64,000 bases of DNA from Streptomyces spinosisporus. Its GTDB lineage: Bacteria > Actinomycetota > Actinomycetes > Streptomycetales > Streptomycetaceae. A program made the translations under genes and the position numbers. The notes beneath the pieces are model-generated. The model was not told where the DNA came from and did not search any database. It saw only the letters and a list, made by a program, of their open reading frames with translations. Shown one piece after another: positions 54,705-62,283 of this stretch. Within the stretch, counting starts at the first letter, position 1. Every line of letters starts with the position of its first letter. The stretch is taken from assembly GCF_022698145.1 (NCBI RefSeq), contig NZ_JALDAX010000001.1, positions 248,001-312,000 on the forward strand, given 5' to 3'.

Positions 54705-54728
54705 AACAAACAGCACGACCCGTTCGTT
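54705..54728 (+). promoter_or_regulatory. ARE-type operator upstream of the receptor gene
   Basis: AACAAACAGC (54705-54714) and, after a 4-nt centre, CCCGTTCGTT (54719-54728), an imperfect inverted repeat that fits autoregulatory elements bound by ArpA/ScbR-type receptors. It lies 24 nt before the start of the receptor gene, so the receptor probably represses itself. Confidence 0.65.
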
Positions 54729-54751
54729 CCAGTCCCAGGAGTGTTCAGCCG

Positions 54752-55399
54752 ATGGCGAGGCAGTTACGCGCCGAACAGACCCGCACGACGATCATCGCGG
54801 CCGCAGCAGACCTGTTCGACCGCCGCGGCTATGAGTCGACCAGCCTCAGCGACATCGTCGAGCACGCCCACGTCACCAAGGGCGCGCTGTACTTCCACTT
54901 CGCGGCGAAGGAGGACCTGGCCCACGCGATCATGGAGCTGCAGTCCAGGTCCCTGCGGGACCTGACGGCCGAGATCGACGCACGGGGCTACTCCTCACTG
55001 GAGACCCTGATGCGCATCACCTTCGGCGTCGCCCGGCAGTCCGTCGAGGGCCCGATCCCACGGGCGGGGCTCCGGCTCGCGACCGGGGGAGTCGCCGTGC
55101 GGCCACCGCTCAAGCACCCCTTCACCGAGTTCCGTGAGATGGCCACCCGCAAGCTCCTCGGCGCCGTCAAGGAGTCCGACCTGCACACGGACATCGACGT
55201 CGACGCCATCGCCCACTCCCTCGTCAGCTTCTACGTCGGCACCCGCATAGTCGGTCGGTCGCTCGAACCCGTCACCCGCCAGCCCCGCAGACTCGCCGAG
55301 ATGTGGTACGTCATGATCCGCGGGCTGGTCCCGGTCACGCGCCGGGCGCCGTATCTGAACCTCGCCACCCGGTTGGAGCGAGAGATCAGACCGGCGTGA
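54752..55399 (+). CDS. TetR-family gamma-butyrolactone receptor (ArpA/ScbR type)
   Basis: 215 aa. N-terminal helix-turn-helix (TIIAAAADLFDRRGYESTSLSDIVEHAHVTKG, cited in part) with the GALYFHFAAKEDLAHAI segment that is almost invariant in this group. The ligand domain follows, including a Trp (RLAEMWYVM) near 182 where receptors keep a ligand-pocket Trp. Codon 5 is TTA, so, as for afsA, bldA dependence is expected. AGGAG lies 11 nt before ATG 54752. Confidence 0.92.
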   Translation: MARQLRAEQTRTTIIAAAADLFDRRGYESTSLSDIVEHAHVTKGALYFHFAAKEDLAHAIMELQSRSLRDLTAEIDARGYSSLETLMRITFGVARQSVEGPIPRAGLRLATGGVAVRPPLKHPFTEFREMATRKLLGAVKESDLHTDIDVDAIAHSLVSFYVGTRIVGRSLEPVTRQPRRLAEMWYVMIRGLVPVTRRAPYLNLATRLEREIRPA

Positions 55400-55437
55400 C
55401 GGGATCCGATGTGATCTTGCCGGAATCCTGACGGGAC

Positions 55438-55443
55438 TAGGGT
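55438..55443 (+). promoter_or_regulatory. -10 box of a predicted leaderless promoter
   Basis: TAGGGT, 7 nt before ATG 55451. Confidence 0.45.
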
Positions 55444-55450
55444 GAGGCGC

Positions 55451-56620
55451 ATGTCCGACATCCCGTTCGCGCCCGTGATCCTCGGTGATGAGCCGGGTTC
55501 CTTCCCGCACTCCGTGCTCGCCGAGCGGCACCCCGCGATCATCCGGCAGGTGCGGGAGGCCTTCCCCTACGGTCCCGCACAGCACCGCGCACTCGACGCG
55601 CTGCTCGCGAGCTGCACCGAGGGCGTCGTCGAACCGCTCCCCGCCGATGCGCACGACCGGGACCGCTGGGAGGAGTGGGGAGCCGGCGCATACACCGGCC
55701 GGTCCTGGTTCAAGATCCCCTGGCTGTGGTCGGAGAGCTACTTCTACCGCCAACTGCTCGAAGCCGTCGGCTACTTCGGCACCGGGCCCTGGCAGGGCGT
55801 CGACCCGTTCCGCCCGTTCAAGCTGGCCGAACTCGACTCGCCGGAGACGGACGAGGAACTGGCCGCGCTGGACGCCCTGTCCGCCGACGACCAGGACCGG
55901 GCCCTGCTGCACGGCTCCCTCTGGGGCAACCGCGCCGACCTCGGTTTCCGCCTCTCGACCGGGGACGCGGGCCCCGCGGACGCCGCCCCGGGTCTGGTCG
56001 CCGACGACAGCGCGGCCCTCTGGGCGCTGCTCCCGCCGTCCGGTGCCGGCACGCTCTGCCTGATCGCGGACAACGCCGGACGCGAACTCATCCCCGATCT
56101 GCTGCTCATCGCCCACCTCCTGGAGCGGGGGCGCATCGCCCGTGCCGTGCTGCACGTCAAGCCGTACCCGTACTACGTCTCCGACGCGACGACGGCCGAT
56201 GTGCTCGACGCGCTGAGGAGACTGACCGGGGCGCAGGGCGCCGCCGTCGAGTACGGCAGCATCCTGTGGTCGGCGATGACCGACGGCCGCCTCGTCCTGC
56301 GCGCCCACCCCTTCTCCAGCGCCCCGCTGCCGTTCGCCGACCTGCCGGCCGACCTGCGCGCCGAACTCGCCACGGCCACGCTGACCATCGTCAAGGGCGA
56401 CCTCAACTACCGCCGCCTGGTGGGCGATCGCCTGTGGCCCCCGACCACCCCCTTCGCCGACGTCACGTCCCACTTCCCCGGCCCGGTGGCCGCCCTGCGC
56501 ACCCTGAAATCCGACGTGATCACCGGCCTCACCCCGACCACGGAGGCCACCCTGACAGCAACGGAACCCCAGACCTGGCGCACAGCCGGCACCCACGCCC
56601 TGATCCAGGTCCGCGCCTGA
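55451..56620 (+). CDS. DUF89 / ARMT1-family damage-control phosphatase-like protein
   Basis: 389 aa. DUF89 landmarks: LCLIADNAGRELIPDLLLI with the metal-binding Asp-Asn, HVKPYPYYVSDAT, and IVKGDLNYRRLVGD. The family uses a metal to hydrolyse damaged phosphometabolites, such as sugar phosphates; some eukaryotic members were first described as carboxyl methyltransferases. N-terminal helical domain to about 190. ATG 55451 is chosen because TAGGGT precedes it by 7 nt; the upstream ATG-less extension to 55442 overlaps that box. No operon partner. Confidence 0.88.
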   Translation: MSDIPFAPVILGDEPGSFPHSVLAERHPAIIRQVREAFPYGPAQHRALDALLASCTEGVVEPLPADAHDRDRWEEWGAGAYTGRSWFKIPWLWSESYFYRQLLEAVGYFGTGPWQGVDPFRPFKLAELDSPETDEELAALDALSADDQDRALLHGSLWGNRADLGFRLSTGDAGPADAAPGLVADDSAALWALLPPSGAGTLCLIADNAGRELIPDLLLIAHLLERGRIARAVLHVKPYPYYVSDATTADVLDALRRLTGAQGAAVEYGSILWSAMTDGRLVLRAHPFSSAPLPFADLPADLRAELATATLTIVKGDLNYRRLVGDRLWPPTTPFADVTSHFPGPVAALRTLKSDVITGLTPTTEATLTATEPQTWRTAGTHALIQVRA

Positions 56621-56639
56621 GCCCGGGGCCGTCCTAGGG

Positions 56640-57195
56640 CGGACCGCCGTAAGTCCGGCCCGAGTTCTGACTCGACCACGGCCGCACTGGCCGGCAGCAG
56701 AGGGGCGGAGCTGCCGAATCGACGGCACATCCGCCCCGATCCAGGTCGGGGCCCGTGTCCCGAGCTGTTTGTTCGGGGTCCTGCCGTGGGGTCGTCTGTG
56801 CCTGGGCTGGGCCGTGGCCTTGTTTGTGTCCGGGCGGGGTCATGAGGTTGTTCGTGTCCGGGCTGGGTCATGGGGTTGTGTGTCCGGTCCCGCCAAAAGG
56901 CCGCCTGAGTCCGACCCCCGCCCTGAAGCCACCCCAATCAACGCCGGGCCACGAGGCCGTCTGTGCGGGCCGCCATGAGGCCCACCCGATTCCGGGCCCC
57001 GCTTCGAAGGTCGCTCTGACCGGTGTCGGAGGGTCAGAGCTCACGGACCGGTGGCGCATACGGCCCTGGTCCAGGTCTGGGCCTGAACCCTGAGCCGTTC
57101 GTGCCTGCCCCGCCACGAGGCCGCTCGTGTTCGGGCCCGGTCAAAGGGCCGTCCTCGCCCGGCCCTCCCCCCCCAAGGCCACCCGAGGCCCCCGC
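56640..57195. repeat. Long spacer with degenerate 25-35 bp repeats, no gene
   Basis: Between the DUF89 and P450 genes. TCCGGGCGGGGTCATGAGG, TCCGGGCTGGGTCATGGGG and similar units recur between 56760 and 57000; weaker CCACGAGGCCG-type copies go on to about 57150. Base composition is GC-rich without codon bias on either strand. I see no promoter or terminator that I would defend. Confidence 0.5.
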
Positions 57196-57204
57196 CTCGC
57201 CCCC

Positions 57205-58467
57205 TCAACTCACCCGCACCACAAGCGACTTGATGCCGTTGATGAAGTTCGACGTCAGCCGTACGGGCGGGCCCGTCGTCCGCAGGACAGGCAGCGTGCG
57301 CGACGCCTCTTCGTAGAGCACGCGTAGTTGCAGGCGGGCGAAGTGGGCGCCCAGGCAGATGTGGGGGCCGTCGCCGAAGGAGATGTGGGGGTTCGGGGCG
57401 CGGGAGAGGTCGAGGTGGTCCGGGGTGTCGAAGGCCCGTTCGTCGCGGTTGGCGGAGGCGTGGAAGACGACCACCTTGTCGCCCGCGCGGATGCGCCGCC
57501 CTGCCAGCTCGGTGTCCTCGGTGGCGGTGCGGCGGAAGGTGAGGACGGGCGGGTGCCAGCGCAGCAACTCGTCCACCACGGTGGGGAGTTCGGACCTCCC
57601 TGCGCGGAGGGATGCGTACGCCTCCGGGTGCTCGGCCAGCGCCAGCAGCCCCCCGGGAGCGGCGCTGCGTACGGTGTCGTTGCCCGCGACGGTGAGCAGG
57701 AAGAAGAACATCTCCAGCTCGGCGTCGGCGAGTTCCGTCTCGTGCGCGAGTGTGGTGAGCACGTCGTCGGCCGGGTGCCGGCGCTTGTGCGCGGCGAGGC
57801 GCTGGGCGTAGTCGAACATGTCCCGGAGCATGGCCGGGGAGCGGGGGTTGACCGGTTTGCCCGCCGCGTCGAGCACGGGTGCGCCCGCCTCGTCCGGGTC
57901 CTGGTAGCCGATGACCCGCTGCGTCCAGTGCAGCAGCAGCCCGCGGTCGCTGTCCGGGACGCCGAGCAGGTCGGCGAGGTTGAGCAGGGCGTAGTCGTCG
58001 GTCACGGCCGCGACGAGGTCGACGGTGCCGTCCTGGGCGCGGGCGTCCCGTAGCGCGGCCGCGAGCAGGTTCCGGGCCCGCTCCCGTGCGACCGACGTGA
58101 AGCGGTCGATACGGCCGGGAGTGAAGGCGCGGCTGACCAGACGCCGCAACCGCCCGTGCCGCGGCGGATCCTGATTGAGCATCATGCGCCGGATGAAGGG
58201 CAGATCCGCCGGGTCGGGATCGCGGATCTGGGTCGCGCCGAGGTGGGAGGAGTAGGCCGCCGAGTCCCTGAGGACCCGTACGACGTCCGCGTGCCGCGTC
58301 ACCGCCCAGAACCCGGGCCCGGCCGGCCAGCCCAGCACCTCGGGCTCGTCCTGCCACACCACGGGGTGGTGGTCGCGCAGGACGCGATAGGCGGCGTACG
58401 GCACTCCGGCGGCGTACTGCCGCGGATCGAAGACGTCCGGGACCTGCGGGGCCTCGCGCACATTCAT
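57205..58467 (-). CDS. Cytochrome P450
   Basis: 420 aa. Haem-binding loop FGDGPHICLGAHFARLQ with Cys371 as ligand, I-helix TVAGNDTVRSA, K-helix ELLRWHPPV. Near the N-terminus MMLNQDPPRHGRLRRLVSRAFTP resembles the CYP124/125/126 and linalool-hydroxylase-like groups, which oxidise terpenoid or branched lipid chains. No ferredoxin or reductase gene is adjacent, so electrons come from elsewhere. ATG 58467 is the natural start; 23 more residues are open upstream but are Arg/Pro-rich and atypical. Confidence 0.92.
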   Translation of the reverse strand: MNVREAPQVPDVFDPRQYAAGVPYAAYRVLRDHHPVVWQDEPEVLGWPAGPGFWAVTRHADVVRVLRDSAAYSSHLGATQIRDPDPADLPFIRRMMLNQDPPRHGRLRRLVSRAFTPGRIDRFTSVARERARNLLAAALRDARAQDGTVDLVAAVTDDYALLNLADLLGVPDSDRGLLLHWTQRVIGYQDPDEAGAPVLDAAGKPVNPRSPAMLRDMFDYAQRLAAHKRRHPADDVLTTLAHETELADAELEMFFFLLTVAGNDTVRSAAPGGLLALAEHPEAYASLRAGRSELPTVVDELLRWHPPVLTFRRTATEDTELAGRRIRAGDKVVVFHASANRDERAFDTPDHLDLSRAPNPHISFGDGPHICLGAHFARLQLRVLYEEASRTLPVLRTTGPPVRLTSNFINGIKSLVVRVS

Positions 58468-58635
58468 GCGACCACGGTGGCGCGGCGGATGCGGCCCGGG
58501 CAAGACAGCGCTCCGTGCCGCCCCTGTGGGACGCATCCGTGACGGCAGCGCGGGAGGATGAGACGGGATGACGGATTGACAACTCCATCGATCAACATGT
58601 GGTGATCATGACAAATCCCTGGTACTCATGCCCGC

Positions 58636-59610
58636 ATGGCGTTACGTCGATCGATGCCGGGAATCGGAAAGCCGGCGGTCGTCCTGGCCGCCCTGACCCT
58701 GCTCCTCGCGGCCTGCGGTGACGACAAGGACGACTCGGACTCCGCGGGCGGCGCACGTACGAAGTTGAGAGTGGCGGCGCTGCCGCTGACGGACTCCGCG
58801 GCGCTCTATCTCGCCCGGGACCGCGGGCTGTTCGAGAAGGAGGGGCTGGACGTCACGATCCAGCCGGTCCAGCAGAGCATCCAGGCCCTGCCCGCTCTCG
58901 CCAACGGCCAGGTCGACGTGATCGCGAGCGCCAACTACGTGACCTTCCTCCAGGCCGACGAGAAGGGCACCCTCGACGTCCGTGTCCTCGCCGAGGGCGT
59001 ACGGGTCGCGCCGCACATGATGGACGTCCTGGTGCCGAAGGACTCGGGCATCAAGAGCGTCGCCGACCTCGCGGGCAAGAAGGTCGCCGTCAACATCCTC
59101 AACAACATCCAGTCCCTGACCCTCAACGCGATCCTCGACGCCAAGGGCGTCAGCCGGCCCGTCTACCGCCAGATCGCCTTCCCGCAGATGGGCCCCGCCC
59201 TGGAACGCGACCAGGTGGACGCCGTGCATGCGGTGGAGCCCTTCGACAGCGCGATCCAAGGCGACCTGAAGGCGAAGGTGCTGCTGGACGGCGGGGCGGC
59301 GCCGGTGGAGTCGCTGCCCATCAGCGGCTATGTCACCACGCAGAAGTTCGCCGCCGGGCACCCCAAGGAGGCGGCGGCCTTCCGGCGCGCGATCGAGGCC
59401 GCGTCGAAGATCGCGACGCAGGACCCCGACGCCGTACGCCAGGAACTGCCCAAGTACACCAAGGTGACCGCGGGTCAGGCGGAGAAGATCCGGCTGCCCT
59501 CGTACCCGGCGACCACCGATGCCGCGCAGCTGCGGCGGCTGACCGAACTCATGAAGAAACAGGGGCTGTTGAAGAAGGATCTCGATCCGGCGACGCTGCT
59601 GGTCAAGTGA
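58636..59610 (+). CDS. NMT1/SsuA-type ABC importer binding lipoprotein
   Basis: 324 aa. Lipobox LLAAC (Cys27), then NMT1/SsuA-like domain: RVAALPLTDSAALYLARDRGLFEKEGL, LANGQVDVIASANYVTFLQA, and AVNILNNIQSLTLNAIL. This class serves nitrate, taurine, sulfonates, bicarbonate or thiamine precursors; I cannot decide. Codon 3 is TTA if ATG 58636 is the start, while the in-frame ATG at codon 7 would avoid it. Its 3' end is followed by stop-containing repeats. A TTGACA at 58576 has no good -10 partner. Confidence 0.88.
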   Translation: MALRRSMPGIGKPAVVLAALTLLLAACGDDKDDSDSAGGARTKLRVAALPLTDSAALYLARDRGLFEKEGLDVTIQPVQQSIQALPALANGQVDVIASANYVTFLQADEKGTLDVRVLAEGVRVAPHMMDVLVPKDSGIKSVADLAGKKVAVNILNNIQSLTLNAILDAKGVSRPVYRQIAFPQMGPALERDQVDAVHAVEPFDSAIQGDLKAKVLLDGGAAPVESLPISGYVTTQKFAAGHPKEAAAFRRAIEAASKIATQDPDAVRQELPKYTKVTAGQAEKIRLPSYPATTDAAQLRRLTELMKKQGLLKKDLDPATLLVK

Positions 59611-59664
59611 GACGGCCGGTCGCATGAGACGGCTGGTCGCGTGACACGGCTGCAGGTGAGGTGA
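59592..59664 (+). repeat. Tandem 17-20 bp units, each ending in TGA, after the binding-protein stop
   Basis: The gene end (59592-59610) is followed by units 59611-59627, 59628-59644 and 59645-59664, sharing a GACGGC(C/T)GGTCGC core and each ending in TGA. The next gene starts in the last unit (GTG 59661). Confidence 0.8.
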
Positions 59665-60482
59665 GACGGCTGAAGAGGCTGAGGCGTCCGAAACGGCGGC
59701 AGGAGCTGTGGCTGGGGCTGCTCGGTGTGCTGCTGGCCTTCGGGATCTGCGAGGCGGTCGGCCGCGCGGGCGTGGTCCGGCGCAGCTATCTTCCGCCCGC
59801 CTCCGAAGTCCTCGCGCGCGCCGTGGAGTTGGGCGGCGACAGCGCCTTCATGGACGGCGTCGGCGCCACCCTGAAGGCGTGGGCGCTGGGGCTCGGCCTC
59901 TCCGTCGCGATCGCCGTCCCGCTCGGCCTGCTGCTCGGCAGTGTGCCGCTCGTCGACTCCGCCGTACGCGTGATCGTGGAGTTCCTGCGGCCGCTGCCGT
60001 CGGTCGCGCTGATCCCGCTGGTCTCCCTGCTCCTCGGCACCGGTCTCGAGACCGAGGTCACGCTGATCACGTACGCGTGCGTCTGGCCCGTCCTGTTCAA
60101 CACGATCTACGGCCTCGGCGAGACCGACCCGCTCGCCAAGGACACCCTGCGCGCCTTCGGCTTCGGCCGGCTCTCGGTACTGCTGCGGGTCGAACTGCCC
60201 GGCACGGCACCGTTCATCGCCGCCGGTGTCCGGATCTCGGCGGCCGTCGCCCTCATCCTCGCCGTGGCCACCGAACTCCTCTCCGGCTTCGGCGAGGGCC
60301 TCGGCATCTTCATCGCCCAGGCGGGCCTGGCCACCGACGGCACCCGGGACGTCCTGGCCGGCGTGGTGTGGGCAGGCGTTCTCGGACTGGTCATCAACGG
60401 GGTTCTGGTGTGGGGCGAACGGCGGCTGTTCCCGTGGACACCGGAGCGGCGGGCGGAGCGGGCGGCTGTGGTGCGGCCGTGA
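59661..60482 (+). CDS. ABC importer permease (SsuC/TauC type)
   Basis: 273 aa. Arg/Lys-rich head, six membrane segments, and BPD_transp_1 motifs FLRPLPSVALIPLVSLLLG and GETDPLAKDTLRAFGFGRLS (EAA loop). GTG 59661 lies within the 3'-terminal repeats of the preceding gene; GGTGAG touches it, so the start could also be slightly further in. The C-terminal codons hold GAGCGG repeats. Overlaps the second permease by 4 bp (GTGA). Confidence 0.88.
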   Translation: MRRLKRLRRPKRRQELWLGLLGVLLAFGICEAVGRAGVVRRSYLPPASEVLARAVELGGDSAFMDGVGATLKAWALGLGLSVAIAVPLGLLLGSVPLVDSAVRVIVEFLRPLPSVALIPLVSLLLGTGLETEVTLITYACVWPVLFNTIYGLGETDPLAKDTLRAFGFGRLSVLLRVELPGTAPFIAAGVRISAAVALILAVATELLSGFGEGLGIFIAQAGLATDGTRDVLAGVVWAGVLGLVINGVLVWGERRLFPWTPERRAERAAVVRP

Positions 60483-61378
60483 ACGGGACCCGGGGTGGCG
60501 GCCCGAAGCCGGCGACGGCTGCGGCGAGGAGCCGGAGCGGGGGCGGGGGCGGTGGCGGTGGCGCACCGCGCGGGGGAGCGACGAAGGGTGCCGGGAGCGC
60601 GTGGCGGCATCTGCTGCTGCGCCTCGCGGTCCTCGTCCTCGTGTTCGCCGTCTGGCAGTTGGCCGCCGAGGCGCACGGCAGCGTCTACTTCCCGCCCCCG
60701 GGCCGTATCGCGCACCACATGTACGAGCTGTGGTTCTCGGGGCCCGTCCGGCGGGTGTTCCTCACCGACGCCGCCGTGGCGGACGTCCTGCCGAGCCTCG
60801 GGCGAATGGCGGCCGGGTTCGGGATGGCCGCCGTCGCCGGGATCGCGCTGGGTGTCGCGGTCGGGCGCTCGCGCCGGGCGTACGCGCTGTGCAATCCGGT
60901 GCTGCAGTTCGCGCGGGCCGTGCCGCCGCCCGCGCTGGTGCCCGTCTTCGTCGTCGTCCTCGATCTGGGTACGCAGATGCAGATCGCGTCCATCGCCTTC
61001 AGCGCCGTATGGCCGGTGCTGATCAACACGGCCGAAGGGGTCCGCAACACCGACCCGCTGCGGCTCGACGTGGCGGCCGTGCTGCGCCTCCACCCCGTGG
61101 AGCGGCTGTGGTTGCTGCTGCTGCCGTCCGCGCTGCCTCGTATCTTCGCGGGCCTGCGCCTGAGCCTGTCGCTCTCCCTCATCCTCATGGTCTTCTCCGA
61201 ACTGCTGCCGGGCAGCGCCAACGGCATCGGCTTCACCCTCACCGACGCCCAGTCCCGCTCCGACCTGCCCACCGTGTGGGCCGCCCTGCTGCTCCTCGGC
61301 ATCCTCGGATATCTCCTCAACACCGCCCTGCTCGCGGCCGAGAGACGGCTCGTCGGCCGGGGAAGGAGCACGGCATGA
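60479..61378 (+). CDS. ABC importer permease, second subunit
   Basis: 299 aa. A Gly-rich low-complexity head (residues 7-40, with eight glycines in a row), then six membrane segments with FARAVPPPALVPVFVVVLDLG and GVRNTDPLRLDVAAVLRLHPVE. Two different permeases in one SsuC-type operon suggest a heterodimer. Overlaps the ATPase gene by 4 bp. Confidence 0.88.
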   Translation: MNGTRGGGPKPATAAARSRSGGGGGGGGAPRGGATKGAGSAWRHLLLRLAVLVLVFAVWQLAAEAHGSVYFPPPGRIAHHMYELWFSGPVRRVFLTDAAVADVLPSLGRMAAGFGMAAVAGIALGVAVGRSRRAYALCNPVLQFARAVPPPALVPVFVVVLDLGTQMQIASIAFSAVWPVLINTAEGVRNTDPLRLDVAAVLRLHPVERLWLLLLPSALPRIFAGLRLSLSLSLILMVFSELLPGSANGIGFTLTDAQSRSDLPTVWAALLLLGILGYLLNTALLAAERRLVGRGRSTA

Positions 61379-62163
61379 CGCTCCGCCTCGACTCCCTCGG
61401 CCAGCGCTACGGCGAACAGGTCGTCCTGCACGGCATCGACCTCACCGTCCCCGACGGCCAACTCCTGTGCGTCGTCGGCCCGTCGGGCTGCGGCAAGTCC
61501 ACGCTGCTGCGCACGGTCGCCGGGCTGCAGCCGGCCTACGAGGGCTCCGTCTCGATCGACGGCACCCCGGTCACCGGCGTGCCCGACCAACTGGCCGTCG
61601 TCTTCCAGGACTACGGCCGCTCCCTCTTCCCCTGGCTCACCGTCCGCGACAACGTCGCCCTCCCGCTGCGCCGCCGCGGGCTGCCCCGGGCCGAACGGCG
61701 CGAACAGGCCGAGCGCATCCTCGAACGGGTCGGCCTGGAGGGCGCCGGGCGCCGCCACCCCTGGCAGCTGTCCGGCGGCATGCAGCAGCGCGTCGCCATC
61801 GCCCGCGCCCTGGTCTGCCACCCCTCGCTGCTGCTCATGGACGAACCCTTCGGCTCGCTCGACGCGCAGACCCGCGAGGACCTGGAGGACCTCCTGCTGG
61901 AGGTGCACCGCAGCGACGGCGCCACCATCGTCTTCGTCACCCACGACATCGACGAGAGCGTCTACGTCGCCGACCGCGTCGTCGTCCTCTCCCCGGGCCC
62001 CGCCTCCCACCCGGTCCTCGACCTCCCCGTCACCCTCCCCGCCGAACGCGACCAGATCACCACCCGAGGGCTGCCGGAATTCGTGGCCCTGCGAGCAGAG
62101 GTGGGCCGCGCGGTACGGGGCTCCGAACCGAAGGCCCCGGCCCACCCCGACCCCCGCCCCTGA
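61375..62163 (+). CDS. ABC importer ATPase (SsuB/TauB type)
   Basis: 262 aa. Walker A VVGPSGCGKSTLLRTVAG, Q-loop VFQDYGRSLFPWLTVRDNV (the FPW of the nitrate/taurine group), signature QLSGGMQQRVAIARAL, Walker B LLLMDEPFGSLDAQTR, switch VTHDIDESVYVADRV. Last gene of the four-gene operon. Confidence 0.93.
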   Translation: MTLRLDSLGQRYGEQVVLHGIDLTVPDGQLLCVVGPSGCGKSTLLRTVAGLQPAYEGSVSIDGTPVTGVPDQLAVVFQDYGRSLFPWLTVRDNVALPLRRRGLPRAERREQAERILERVGLEGAGRRHPWQLSGGMQQRVAIARALVCHPSLLLMDEPFGSLDAQTREDLEDLLLEVHRSDGATIVFVTHDIDESVYVADRVVVLSPGPASHPVLDLPVTLPAERDQITTRGLPEFVALRAEVGRAVRGSEPKAPAHPDPRP

Positions 62164-62283
62164 CCGAACAGCACCCGAACCCCGTCCCCACCCCGAGCGG
62201 CAGCGTGCCGTCCGCTTCTGTGCGCCCCGTGTCAGCTTCCGTGTCCTGCTGCGGGGTTCGGGACTGATCGTCAGAATCGGAGA

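Noticed and set aside
57041..58588. 515-codon Arg-rich open frame on the minus strand over the P450 gene
   Set aside because: Frame-shifted shadow; the P450 frame has haem, I-helix and K-helix motifs.
58468..58635. TPP or other riboswitch upstream of the NMT1-type binding protein
   Set aside because: No conserved thiamine-box core or paired helices were found in the spacer, so the substrate cannot be set that way.
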